Shown piece by piece: positions 19,733 through 27,621 of a stretch of 64,000 nucleotides of DNA. The notes beneath the pieces are model-generated. The model was given only the letters and a program-made list of their open reading frames with translations. It was not told where the DNA came from and did not search any database. The DNA lies in the NCBI RefSeq assembly GCF_029894425.1, contig NZ_JARXYJ010000001.1, positions 5,828,001-5,892,000 of the forward strand, in the 5' to 3' direction. The translations under genes were made by a program, and so were the position numbers. The stretch is from Streptomyces sp. SAI-127 (GTDB lineage Bacteria > Actinomycetota > Actinomycetes > Streptomycetales > Streptomycetaceae). Within the stretch, counting starts at the first letter, position 1. Every line of letters starts with the position of its first letter.

Positions 19733-19902
19733 AAGATTCCGCTTTGAGGTGAGACACCCCAATTGACCCCGGGTTCGCCACCAGGCCTCCGGCCAGGAAG
19801 AATCAGGGTTGCGTGCCGCCATGGCGGTGCGGTGGTGAGACGCTGCACGGGGTCGCGTACATATGTGGGTGGCGCGGCTTGTACGGGGAGGTGGCAGGCA
19901 GA

Positions 19903-22251
19903 GTGGTGGATCAGCTGACGCAGCACGATCCGCGCAGGATCGGGCCGTTCGAGGTGCTGGGACGGCTGGGTGCCGGCGGCATGGGGCTGGTCTATCTCGC
20001 GCGCTCGGCGTCGGGCCGGCGGGTGGCGATCAAGACGGTCCGTACGGAACTCGCCGAGGACCAGCTCTTCCGGGTCCGCTTCACCCGTGAGGTGGAGGCG
20101 GCCCGGGCGGTCTCCGGTTTCTACACGGCCGCCGTGGTCGACGCCGACCCGCGCGCGGCCGTGCCGTGGCTGGCCACGGCGTACGTCCCCGCGCCCTCCC
20201 TCGAAGAGATAGTGAACGACTGCGGGCCGCTCCCGGCCCAGGCGGTGCGCTGGCTCGCGGCGGGCGTCGCGGAGGCGCTGCAGTCCATCCACGGCGCCGG
20301 GCTGGTCCACCGTGACCTCAAGCCCTCCAACGTGCTGGTGGTCGAGGACGGCCCCCGGGTGATCGACTTCGGTATCGCGTCCGGCGTCTCGAACACCCGT
20401 TTGACGATGACGAACGTCGCCGTCGGCACCCCCGCCTACATGTCCCCCGAGCAGGCCAAGGACTCCCGCAGCGTCACCGGCGCCAGCGACGTCTTCTCGC
20501 TCGGCTCGATGCTGGTCTTCGCCGCCACCGGCCACCCGCCCTTCCACGGCGCCAACCCGGTCGAGACGGTCTTCATGCTGCTGCGTGAGGGCCCCGACCT
20601 CGAAGGCCTCCCGGACGAGCTGCGTCCGCTCATCGAGTCCTGTATGCAGATGGAGGCCACGGGGCGTCCCAACCCGGCCGACCTCCAGGCCCAGCTGGCA
20701 CCCCACCTCTTCGGCTCCGGCTCCGACGACAGCGGTACGGCCTCGGCGTGGCTGCCCGAGAAGGCCGTGGCCATGATCGAGACGCGGCGCGGCGGGCGCC
20801 CGGTGCCCACCCAGGCCGGCGGTGCCCGCAGCGGAGGCGGCCGACCCGCCGTACCGCCGCCGCCCGCCTACGACCCGCCGCAGCCCGCTCCCGTCCCCGT
20901 CGGCGCCCCCGACACCGGTCCCGTGCGGCTCGCCGGTGCCCAGGTGCCCATCGGGCCCGGACCGCGCGTCGCCGACGCCCGTGCCGCCGCCGTGAAGGCG
21001 CCCCCGCCGGAGGCCGGCCTGGTCGCCACCTGGTCCAGGCCGCGCCCCGGCGTCAACGGCACGGAGCCCGCCGTGGGCCCCGCCGTACCGGCGCCCCCGC
21101 CCGCGCCGCCGGAGAACTCGGGCGGCTGGCGGCCCTGGCGGTTCCGCATGTCGAACGACGTGTGGGGCACCCCGGCCGTCGCCGGGGACCTCGTCTACGT
21201 CACCTCCTTCGAGGTGCACGCCCTCGACGTCGGCACCGGCCGCCGTCGCTTCAAGACGCGGGACGTGGCCTGGTCGATGGCGGTCGCGGACGGCCGTATC
21301 CACGCCTCCGACGGCCCCACGCTCTTCGCCCTCGACGCCCGCGAGGGCGCCGACCAGTGGCGGCTGAACACGGACGCGTGGGTGTACTCCCTCAAGGCCG
21401 AACGGGGCACGGTGATCACCGGGACCCGCGGCGGCGGCGTACAGGCCTGGGAGGCCGCCACCGGACAGAAGCTCTGGGAGCTGACCGGCTGCCAGACCGA
21501 CTTCGAGTCCCCCGAGGCCGGCCCCGCGCTCCACGAGGGCACGGTCTACATCTGGCAGGAGGGCCGCCTGCGGGCCCTGGACGCCCGCACCGGCGAGGAG
21601 CGCTGGGCGTTCCCCATCGGCGACGCGGCCTCCTGCGGCGGGGTGCCGGTCCGGGTGGCCCAGGCCCACGACGGGTTCGTGTACATCTCGGCCGGGACCC
21701 GCGTCATGGCCCTCGACGTGGCGAGCGGACGGGTGCGCTGGCACTTCGAGGCCCCGGCGGTCTTCCTGTGCCCGCCGACCTTCGTCCCGGGGGCCGCGGT
21801 CACGGGCGGCGGGGTGTACCTCGCCGACTACCTCGGCACGGTGTACGCCCTCGACGCGACCGACGGCCGCGACCGCTGGCGCATCGCCACCGAGGCCCGG
21901 GCGTCGGTCGAGCCGGTGCTGGTGGCCGGGGGACATGTCCACGTGGGCAGCGGCAAGGGGCTGTACACGCTGGACGCGGTCACCGGGACGCCGAAGTGGC
22001 GGTTCCAGGCGGGCGGGGACATCGTGGGGGCGCCCGCGGTGGCCGAGGGGCGGATCCACTTCGGGTCCACGGACCATCTGCTCTACACCCTGAAGGCCGA
22101 CGACGGCCGGCTGCGCTGGAAGCTCGCGACCGGCGGGGAGATCACCGGGTCGCCGGTGGTCAAGGACGGGGTCGTGTACGCGTGCAGCAAGGACCGGTGC
22201 GTGTACGCGCTGGACGCGGAGAAGGGGACGGGAACGGCCAGGGCCACCTGA
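19903..22251 (+). CDS. Ser/Thr protein kinase fused to a PQQ-like beta-propeller
   Basis: 782 residues from GTG 19903, ten bases after a GGGGAGG box; the family begins VVDQLTQHDPRRIGPFEV. The kinase domain (residues ~10-275) has the glycine loop GRLGAGGMGLVY, Lys in VAIKTV near 43, HRDLKPSN near 135, DFG near 156 and GTPAYMSPEQ. A Pro/Ala-rich linker (~300-405) leads to a propeller of PQQ-type repeats (~415-770) with recurring YALDA..G..RW motifs. There is no transmembrane helix, so it should be cytoplasmic. The propeller probably senses or docks a ligand or partner. The target is unknown. Confidence 0.92.
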   Translation: MVDQLTQHDPRRIGPFEVLGRLGAGGMGLVYLARSASGRRVAIKTVRTELAEDQLFRVRFTREVEAARAVSGFYTAAVVDADPRAAVPWLATAYVPAPSLEEIVNDCGPLPAQAVRWLAAGVAEALQSIHGAGLVHRDLKPSNVLVVEDGPRVIDFGIASGVSNTRLTMTNVAVGTPAYMSPEQAKDSRSVTGASDVFSLGSMLVFAATGHPPFHGANPVETVFMLLREGPDLEGLPDELRPLIESCMQMEATGRPNPADLQAQLAPHLFGSGSDDSGTASAWLPEKAVAMIETRRGGRPVPTQAGGARSGGGRPAVPPPPAYDPPQPAPVPVGAPDTGPVRLAGAQVPIGPGPRVADARAAAVKAPPPEAGLVATWSRPRPGVNGTEPAVGPAVPAPPPAPPENSGGWRPWRFRMSNDVWGTPAVAGDLVYVTSFEVHALDVGTGRRRFKTRDVAWSMAVADGRIHASDGPTLFALDAREGADQWRLNTDAWVYSLKAERGTVITGTRGGGVQAWEAATGQKLWELTGCQTDFESPEAGPALHEGTVYIWQEGRLRALDARTGEERWAFPIGDAASCGGVPVRVAQAHDGFVYISAGTRVMALDVASGRVRWHFEAPAVFLCPPTFVPGAAVTGGGVYLADYLGTVYALDATDGRDRWRIATEARASVEPVLVAGGHVHVGSGKGLYTLDAVTGTPKWRFQAGGDIVGAPAVAEGRIHFGSTDHLLYTLKADDGRLRWKLATGGEITGSPVVKDGVVYACSKDRCVYALDAEKGTGTARAT

Positions 22252-22284
22252 GCGTGAGGCAGAGGCCCCCGTTAGAGTGATCGC

Positions 22285-22764
22285 ATGCATTCACGGGGGC
22301 GTGTTCTCAGGTTTACGGCGGTCATGGCGACGGTGGTGCTCGCGCTGACGGGCTTCTCCAGCGGCCACAAGAGCAGCGGGCGGCACAAGAGCAGCCACAG
22401 GGACAGTGACAGCGGCGGTGGCTGCAGCAGCTCCAGCCAGAAACACGACAGCTATACACCGCGCAGCACCAGCACCCGCCGCAGCTCGGCACTCCAGGAC
22501 GGCACCGCGCTGGTGGTGAGCTGCGCGACGAAGGCGATCCCCTACGCGACGGTCGAGGTCACCAACCCGAACAGCCGCCAGGCCACCTTCGAGGTCGAGT
22601 TCGCCTTCGTGGACGCGGCAGGCAAGTCGCTGAGCTCGCAGACCAATAAGATCTCGGTGCCCGCGAGGGGCACGTCGAACGTCCAGGTGAAGGCGGGTCA
22701 GTCCCTCCTGGCCGAGCTCGACCACTGCCAGGTCGAGCCGGAAGCCGATCTGGTCACGCGCTAG
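22285..22764 (+). CDS. secreted protein with Ser/His-rich spacer, unknown function
   Basis: 159 residues. The N-terminal hydrophobic leader (RFTAVMATVVLALTGFS) has no clear lipobox. A low-complexity Ser/His/Lys/Gly stretch follows at residues ~25-70. The C-terminal ~90 residues read as a small Ig-like/FxLD-type beta domain (TVEVTNPNSRQATFEVEFAFVD, then ISVPARGTSNVQV) with a Cys pair (VVSCATK, DHCQVE). It is similar in style to small Streptomyces surface proteins. It follows the kinase gene by 33 bp. Its last 4 bases overlap the convergent crotonase gene. Confidence 0.7.
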   Translation: MHSRGRVLRFTAVMATVVLALTGFSSGHKSSGRHKSSHRDSDSGGGCSSSSQKHDSYTPRSTSTRRSSALQDGTALVVSCATKAIPYATVEVTNPNSRQATFEVEFAFVDAAGKSLSSQTNKISVPARGTSNVQVKAGQSLLAELDHCQVEPEADLVTR

Positions 22765-23534
22765 CGCGACCTGAAGCCGGACTGCCGGGAACGGAACAGT
22801 TCGGTCTGCCGGTCCGGGGGGAGATTCCCGAGCGAGACGAGGTGCGGGGCCTGCGCGAAGCCCTGTTTCACGGCGGCCTCCTTGGCGGCCCAGAGCGCGC
22901 GGACCGTGCCCTGCACCCCTTCCGGCGGATACCCGGCGATGACCTCGGCGGCGGCGACCGCGGCCGCCGGCGCCCCGCCCGGTGACGTCAGTTCGGTGAC
23001 GAGCCCGACGGCGTGGGCGCGCTCGGCGGAGAGCCGTTCCGCCGTCCCCATCAGCGCCATCCGCGCGGCCTCCCCGTGCGGCATGACCAGCGCCATGAGC
23101 ACCGACTCGTAGGCGCTGACCATCCCGTAGGTGGTGTGCGGGTCGAAGAAGGTGGCGGCCGGGTCGGCGACGAGGAAGTCGCTCTCACCCAGGAGGTAGA
23201 AGGCGCCACCGCAGGCCATCCCGTTCACGGCGGCGATGACCGGTTTCCAGAGGTCGTTGGACTTCGGCCCGATGCGGAGGAGCGGATCATCCGCCATGTA
23301 GGGCGAGTTGGGCTGCGGAACCTCGGCGTCCCGGTCAAGGCCCGTGCAGAAGGCCCGCTCCCCGGCACCGGTCAGGACCACCGCCCGTACGGAGTCGTCG
23401 AAGCGCAACTGCTGCCAGGTGGCGACGAGTTCGTCCCGCATGTCCAGATCGATGGCGTTCAGCCGGTGCGGCCGGTCGAGGGTGACGACGGCGACACCGG
23501 TGTCCTTGTCGGCGGTGACCCGCAGGCCGGTCAC
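22761..23534 (-). CDS. enoyl-CoA hydratase/isomerase-family protein (crotonase fold)
   Basis: 257 residues from the GTG at 23534, which overlaps the DUF35 stop (GTGA). An ATG 12 bases earlier is the alternative. The crotonase fold is clear (VAVVTLDRPHRLNAIDLDMR, then AVVLTGAGERAFCTG). At the positions where enoyl-CoA hydratases carry their two catalytic glutamates the protein reads GGAFYLLGES and FDPHTTYG, so both appear replaced. Chemistry other than hydration (isomerase, hydrolase, C-C cleavage) is therefore possible. It is the last gene of a thiolase-DUF35-crotonase operon controlled from the double operator at 25122-25167. Confidence 0.87.
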   Translation of the reverse strand: MTGLRVTADKDTGVAVVTLDRPHRLNAIDLDMRDELVATWQQLRFDDSVRAVVLTGAGERAFCTGLDRDAEVPQPNSPYMADDPLLRIGPKSNDLWKPVIAAVNGMACGGAFYLLGESDFLVADPAATFFDPHTTYGMVSAYESVLMALVMPHGEAARMALMGTAERLSAERAHAVGLVTELTSPGGAPAAAVAAAEVIAGYPPEGVQGTVRALWAAKEAAVKQGFAQAPHLVSLGNLPPDRQTELFRSRQSGFRSR

Positions 23535-23938
23535 GACAGCACCCATTGCGGAAGCCCGTCGGAGAACACCACGTGCACCCGGGCGCCGATCCGGATCCGG
23601 CCCGGATCGAGGGAGTTCAGCGGCGCCCCGGCCGCGCTGACCAGGTTCCCGACCAGCCGTATCCGAGGAGCCTCCTCCAACTCGACGACCACCACGTTGT
23701 ACGGCGCCTGGGCCGCGTAGTCGGGCAGGAGGGGCGGGTGGGGGACGACGTAGGACCAGACGCGGCCACGCCCGGAGACCGGGCGCCACTCCTCGGCGAA
23801 CGACCGGCAGTGCGGGCAGCAGGGCCGGGGCGGAAAGCGGAGTTCCCCGCAGTCGGCGCAGGCCTGGACGCGCAGTTCACCCCGGGCGGCGTACTCCCAG
23901 AAGGGGACGCCCGTGGTGTCCTTCACCGGTTCGAGCAT
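23531..23938 (-). CDS. Zn-ribbon/OB-fold DUF35 protein (second copy)
   Basis: 135 residues. The zinc ribbon is formed by CADC and CPHC (residues ~27-44), followed by the OB-fold (GRVWSYVVPHPPLLPDY, then FSDGLPQWV). It sits between the Ltp-like thiolase gene (1-base gap) and the crotonase gene (4-base overlap). This tight arrangement matches the known pairing of DUF35 proteins with Ltp2-type aldolases, so I infer a heteromeric complex with the product of 23940-25091. Confidence 0.9.
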   Translation of the reverse strand: MLEPVKDTTGVPFWEYAARGELRVQACADCGELRFPPRPCCPHCRSFAEEWRPVSGRGRVWSYVVPHPPLLPDYAAQAPYNVVVVELEEAPRIRLVGNLVSAAGAPLNSLDPGRIRIGARVHVVFSDGLPQWVLS

Positions 23939-23939
23939 G

Positions 23940-25091
23940 TCAGCTCCTGTTGGTCAGCAGCAGGGCGGAGGTGGGGACGCCCTCGCCGGCGGTGACGAGG
24001 CAGGTGGTGGCGTCCGGTACCTGGGCGGTGCTGGTCCCGCGCAGCTGCCGTACGCCCTCGTCGATGAGGTTGAAGCCGTGCACGTAGGCCTCGGACAGCC
24101 CCCCGCCCCCGGTGTTGATCGGCAGCCGTCCGCCGATCTCCAGGGCCCCGCCCTCCGTGAAGGAACCGCCCTCTCCGCGACCGCAGAATCCGTAGCCCTC
24201 CAGGGAGAGCGGGACGAGGGAGGTGAACGCGTCGTAGATCTGGGCCACGTCGACGTCCTGCGGGGTGAAGTCGGCGTGTTTCCACAGGTGCCGGGCGGCG
24301 GTCCAGGCGGGGCCGGTGAGCGGGTCGTCGTTCCAGTAGTTGACCATGCCGTGGTGCTGGGCGGGCAGGCCCTGGGCGGCGGAGTGGACGTAGACGGGGG
24401 CGTTCGGGCAGTCGCGGGCGCGCTCCCGGCTGACCAGCACACAGGCCAACGCCCCGTCCGTCTCCAGGCAGTTGTCGAAGAGGCAGAGGGGTTCGCTGAT
24501 CCAGCGGGAGGACATGTACATCTCGCGGGTCAGGGGGCGGTCGTACATGATCGCGGCGGGGTTCTGGTTGGCGCGGTTGCGGCAGGCGAGGGCGACGTTG
24601 AAGAGGTGGTCGCGGGTGGCCCCGTACTCGTGCAGGTAGCGGCGGGTGAGCATGGCGATCTCGTCGGCGGGGCGGAGCAGGCCGAAGGGTCTCGTCCACT
24701 GGGCCGGGGTCGGCAGCTGGACGCTGGTGTTGGTCCAGGGACGGGGGCCCGAGCCGCGCTTGCGGGACCGCCAGGCGACGCCGACCGTGGCCTGGCCGCT
24801 CGCTATCGCCGCCGCGAGATGCGCGACCGTCGCGCACGAACCGCCGCCGCCGTAGCCGACCTTGCTGAAGAAGGTGAGGTCGCCGAGGCCGACGGCCTTG
24901 GCCAGCTCGACCTCGTCCGTCTCCTCCATGGTGTACGAGGCCAGGGCGTCGACCTCGCCGGGGGCGATCCCGGCGTCGTCGAGGGCGGCGAGAACAGCCC
25001 GGCAGGCCAGGGTTCTCTCGTCCTCGGCGAGGCGTTTGGCGAAGGGAGTCCGTCCGATGCCGACGATCGCCGTGGCGTCCTTGAGGGTCAC
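23940..25091 (-). CDS. thiolase-fold lipid-transfer protein (Ltp2-like), second copy
   Basis: 383 residues from GTG 25091, which has GGAGG about ten bases upstream. An in-frame GTG seven codons earlier lies on top of that box and is less likely. The fold is that of the first copy: GGGGSCATVAHLAAAI, the AQIYDAFT motif, and GFCGRGEGGSF. Here a Cys does occur in the GGSC segment, unlike the copy at 15166. The role is probably retro-aldol or thiolytic shortening of an acyl-CoA, together with the adjacent DUF35 protein. The promoter region is shared with the divergent FadD3-like ligase and contains two operator palindromes. Confidence 0.88.
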   Translation of the reverse strand: MTLKDATAIVGIGRTPFAKRLAEDERTLACRAVLAALDDAGIAPGEVDALASYTMEETDEVELAKAVGLGDLTFFSKVGYGGGGSCATVAHLAAAIASGQATVGVAWRSRKRGSGPRPWTNTSVQLPTPAQWTRPFGLLRPADEIAMLTRRYLHEYGATRDHLFNVALACRNRANQNPAAIMYDRPLTREMYMSSRWISEPLCLFDNCLETDGALACVLVSRERARDCPNAPVYVHSAAQGLPAQHHGMVNYWNDDPLTGPAWTAARHLWKHADFTPQDVDVAQIYDAFTSLVPLSLEGYGFCGRGEGGSFTEGGALEIGGRLPINTGGGGLSEAYVHGFNLIDEGVRQLRGTSTAQVPDATTCLVTAGEGVPTSALLLTNRS

Positions 25092-25121
25092 GCTGCACGC
25101 ACCTCCGCACACTGTGAGGCC

Positions 25122-25140
25122 TGCTGACAGCCCGTCAGGC
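25122..25140. promoter_or_regulatory. palindromic operator, copy 3
   Basis: TGCTGACA-GCC-CGTCAGGC, 31 bases upstream of the Ltp-like gene start. Core CTGAC and GTCAG are intact. With copy 4 it forms a pair whose centres are 27 bp apart, between two divergent genes. Confidence 0.6.
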
Positions 25141-25148
25141 TACAGCTA

Positions 25149-25167
25149 ATCTGACGGGTAGTCAGCT
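25149..25167. promoter_or_regulatory. palindromic operator, copy 4
   Basis: ATCTGACG-GGT-AGTCAGCT. It lies 29 bases before the FadD3-like start. The left half is perfect; the right half keeps GTCAG. It probably controls the ligase, with copy 3 serving the divergent operon. Confidence 0.68.
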
Positions 25168-25196
25168 AACGTGTTTCCGCTTTCGGGGAGGCCGAC

Positions 25197-26753
25197 ATGG
25201 AGTGGCGGAGCATCCCGGATCTGGTCGCCCGGGCCGCGGAGCGGTACGCCGCCGCGGAGGCGGTCGTGGAGGGCCGGAACCGGGTCACGTACGGCGAGTT
25301 GGGCGCCCGCGTGGAGCGGGCGGCGGCCGCGTGCATGGCGAACGGCGTGCGGCCGGGCGACCGGGTGGCCGTCTGGGCCCCCAACTCCCTGGACTGGATG
25401 GTCTCGGCGCTGGGCGCGGTGTCGGCGGGCGCGGTACTGGTGCCCCTCAACACCCGTTTCAAGGGCGCCGAGGCGGCGGACGTGCTGCGCCGGAGCCGGA
25501 CCCGGCTGCTGTTCGTGACCGGCACCTTCCTGGGGACGTCGTACGTGGCGTCCCTGCGCCGGGCGGTCGCGGAGGGGCCGGAGCTGCCGGAGCTGGAACA
25601 GGTGGTGGTGCTGTCGGACGACGCCCCGGCGGACTTCCGCACCTGGAAGGACTTCCTGGCGAGCGGGGACGGGGTCGGTCGGTCCGAGGTACGGGCGAGG
25701 GCCTCGGCGGTCGAGGGGTCCTGGCCCTCGGACATCGTCTTCACCTCCGGGACCACCGGCCGCCCCAAGGGCGCGGTGATCACCCACGAACAGACCTTGC
25801 GGGCCTACGAGGTCTGGTGCGAACTGGCCGGGCTGCGGCAGGGCGACCGCTACCTGATCGTCAACCCCTTCTTCCACACCTTCGGTTACAAGGCCGGGGT
25901 GATCGCCTGTCTGATGCGCGGGGCGACGATGATCCCGCAGCCGGTGTTCGACGTCGACACCGTGCTGGCGAACATCGCGGCGGAACGCGTCTCGGTGCTG
26001 CCGGGCCCACCGACCCTCCACCAGTCGCTCCTCGACCATCCGGCGCGGGATTCCCACGACCTGTCCGCGCTGCGCCTGGTGGTGACGGGCGCGGCGGTGG
26101 TGCCGCTCAGGCTGGTCGAGCAACTGCACGGCGAGCTGGGCGTGGAGACGGTCCTGACCGCGTACGGCCTCTCGGAGGCGAGCGGCATCGTGACGATGTG
26201 CCGGCGCGGCGACCCGCTGCCGGTGATCGCGTCGACGTCCGGGCGGGCCATCCCCGGGACGGAGGTGCGGGTCGAGGCGCCGGCCGGCGAGCCCGGCGAG
26301 GTCCTGGTCCGCGGCTTCAACGTGATGCGCGGCTACTACGAGGACGAGGCGGCCACCGCGGAGGCCGTGACGGAGGACGGCTGGCTGCGCACGGGGGATG
26401 TGGGAGTCCTGGACGCTTCCGGAAACCTGCGGATCACCGACCGGCTGAAGGACATGTTCATCGTGGGCGGCTTCAACGCCTACCCGGCGGAGATAGAGCA
26501 ACTGCTCGGGCTGCACCCGGCGGTGGCCGACGTGGCGGTCGTGGGTGTGCCCGACGCACGGCTCGGCGAGGTCGGCAGGGCGTACGTGGTCCGCCGCCCG
26601 GGCTCGGTCCTCACCGCCGACGACCTCATCGCCTGGGCCCGTCGGGAGATGGCGAACTACAAGGTGCCGAGAACGGTGGAGTTCGTGACGGGGCTGCCGC
26701 GGAACGCGAGCGGGAAGGTGGTGAAGGGGGAGCTGCGAGGCCGGGTCCGCTAG
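25197..26753 (+). CDS. FadD3-like acyl-CoA ligase (AMP-forming)
   Basis: 518 residues of the ANL adenylating superfamily, activating a carboxylate with ATP and then CoA. Motifs: the P-loop-like TSGTTGRPKG near 183, FFHTFGYKAG, TAYGLSEASG, GWLRTGDVG, and the acyl-transfer Lys in GKVVKGELR near 505. From memory of the family it is closest to FadD3, the HIP-CoA synthetase acting on the steroid C/D-ring propionate: it shares INPFFH/VNPFFH, GYKAG, VLPGPPT..QSLLDHPAR and LRITDRLKDM. The gene follows operator copy 4 with a GGGGAGG box. The true acid substrate is not proven. The terminator is at 26809-26843. Confidence 0.92.
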   Translation: MEWRSIPDLVARAAERYAAAEAVVEGRNRVTYGELGARVERAAAACMANGVRPGDRVAVWAPNSLDWMVSALGAVSAGAVLVPLNTRFKGAEAADVLRRSRTRLLFVTGTFLGTSYVASLRRAVAEGPELPELEQVVVLSDDAPADFRTWKDFLASGDGVGRSEVRARASAVEGSWPSDIVFTSGTTGRPKGAVITHEQTLRAYEVWCELAGLRQGDRYLIVNPFFHTFGYKAGVIACLMRGATMIPQPVFDVDTVLANIAAERVSVLPGPPTLHQSLLDHPARDSHDLSALRLVVTGAAVVPLRLVEQLHGELGVETVLTAYGLSEASGIVTMCRRGDPLPVIASTSGRAIPGTEVRVEAPAGEPGEVLVRGFNVMRGYYEDEAATAEAVTEDGWLRTGDVGVLDASGNLRITDRLKDMFIVGGFNAYPAEIEQLLGLHPAVADVAVVGVPDARLGEVGRAYVVRRPGSVLTADDLIAWARREMANYKVPRTVEFVTGLPRNASGKVVKGELRGRVR

Positions 26754-26808
26754 GTCACCTAAGCCCGGTGGCCCTGGACTGCGAAGTCGACAGTTCAGCG
26801 GCGGTCCC

Positions 26809-26843
26809 GCTGGTGGGGCCGGACTTGGCTCGGCCCCACCAGC
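26809..26843. terminator. strong bidirectional terminator
   Basis: A perfect 13-bp stem, GCTGGTGGGGCCG (26809-26821) with CGGCCCCACCAGC (26831-26843), and a 9-base loop. It separates the plus-strand ligase gene from the convergent minus-strand peptide gene. Confidence 0.85.
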
Positions 26844-26861
26844 CGATCGTTCAGAGCGCGA

Positions 26862-27047
26862 TCAGGTGGCGTGGTTGTCCTGCGGAGTCACGATGGTGGC
26901 GTGGTTGTCCTGCGGAGTCACGATGGTGGCGTGGTTGTCCTGCGGTGAGACGGTGGCGTGGTTGTCGGCCAGTGCCGGGCTCGCGGCGGCGGCAGTGGCG
27001 CCGAGTACCAGAGCGATGGTGGCGAGGACTTTCTTGCTACGGGTCAC
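26862..27047 (-). CDS. secreted DNHAT-repeat peptide (61 aa)
   Basis: The GTG at 27047 follows an AGGAG box. Residues 1-27 are a classical Sec signal peptide (RSKK, hydrophobic core, cleavage after SPALA). The predicted mature peptide of 34 residues is nothing but repeats: DNHAT four times, joined by VSPQ or IVTPQ, and the protein ends exactly on the last DNHAT. It has no Cys, so it is neither a defensin-type nor a lanthipeptide core. The DNA beneath is a 30-bp tandem repeat (26865-26966). It is paired with the DIHAT-repeat gene at 27228 and a SARP/TPR regulator. I do not know a function; signalling, surface display or a modified-peptide precursor are options. Confidence 0.8.
   Translation of the reverse strand: MTRSKKVLATIALVLGATAAAASPALADNHATVSPQDNHATIVTPQDNHATIVTPQDNHAT
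26865..26966. repeat. 30-bp in-frame tandem repeat of the DNHAT gene
   Basis: Units start at 26865, 26895, 26925 (27-base variant) and 26952 (partial). Units 1 and 2 are identical. Each holds GTGGCGTGGTTGTC, the complement of the DNHAT codons. The near-identity at DNA level points to recent slippage expansion. Confidence 0.85.
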
Positions 27048-27227
27048 TTCGTCTCCTGTTGGGAGGGGACCTACGGGCAGCAAGTGACGCTAGCTTCAAG
27101 GGGGACGATTGTTCGAGTCGATCGAATGTTTTGAGTCAGGAAATGGCATGAAGGGCACCCTTGACGCGCCTCGGCCGCGACGGCTCCCCCTCCGCGCCGC
27201 CGCGGCCGATCCCCGTGCGAGGAAGGC

Positions 27228-27392
27228 TTACTTCGTCGGTTCCGAGGTGGCGTGGATGTCGTCGGTCTTCGTGGGTTCGTCGGTGGCGTGGATGTCGCCC
27301 AGGGTGGTCACTTCGCCGTCGGCGACCTCGGTTTCGGCGGGCTCCGACGTGGCGTGGATGTCTTCAGGCTTGACGATCGACTTGTCACTCAT
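27228..27392 (-). CDS. leaderless DIHAT-repeat acidic peptide (54 aa)
   Basis: The ATG at 27392 has GGGGAG nine bases upstream; an ATG two codons earlier is too close to it. There is no signal peptide. DIHAT occurs three times, in PEDIHATSEP, LGDIHATDEP and DDIHATSEP, within an acidic Glu/Thr/Pro-rich chain that should be disordered. The codons for DIHAT (complement GTGGCGTGGATGTC) differ from those for DNHAT next door by one base in this 14-mer, so the two peptides share ancestry. Similar small proteins exist in other streptomycetes under uninformative names, to my recollection. Function unknown. It lies 180 bp upstream of the DNHAT gene on the same strand. Confidence 0.78.
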   Translation of the reverse strand: MSDKSIVKPEDIHATSEPAETEVADGEVTTLGDIHATDEPTKTDDIHATSEPTK

Positions 27393-27438
27393 GGTCATTC
27401 GCTCCCCGCTTGGTGTGCTTCGTGTATGGATCGGCAGA

Positions 27439-27476
27439 GCCCGCCCGGTCACTCCCCCGAGGGTGGCCGGGCGGGC
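27439..27476. terminator. hairpin between the SARP and DIHAT genes
   Basis: GCCCGCCCGG (27439-27448) pairs with CCGGGCGGGC (27467-27476), a 10-bp stem with an 18-base loop. It lies downstream of the SARP gene on the minus strand and upstream of the DIHAT start, so it likely ends the SARP message and leaves the peptide gene with its own promoter. Confidence 0.6.
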
Positions 27477-27621
27477 CTTGGGCCGCTCACTCTAATTCGC
27501 CGGTGTGCGGCCCCTGCGCGCCGATCCGTCTGCCCCCCGACGCGACGGATCGACTGCCCTTGAGGATGGACGTCGGCGATAAACGAATGATGAACGCCGA
27601 ACCGGAGGCCGGGCGGGCTTG

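Noticed and set aside
19690..22290. Very long minus-strand open frame opposite the Ser/Thr kinase
   Set aside because: It is the shadow of the kinase gene in GC-rich DNA: composition is Gly/Arg/Val-biased with no domain, and the plus-strand kinase has complete motifs.
26865..26966. 30-bp direct repeats that could suggest a short CRISPR array
   Set aside because: Units are contiguous with no unique spacers, lie fully inside a coding frame with signal peptide and ribosome-binding site, and encode a perfect peptide repeat. No cas genes are present.
26862..27392. RiPP precursor peptides (lanthipeptide, graspetide, lasso)
   Set aside because: No Cys or Ser-rich core and no modifying enzyme, protease or transporter in the vicinity. 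Kept only as one possibility for the peptides.
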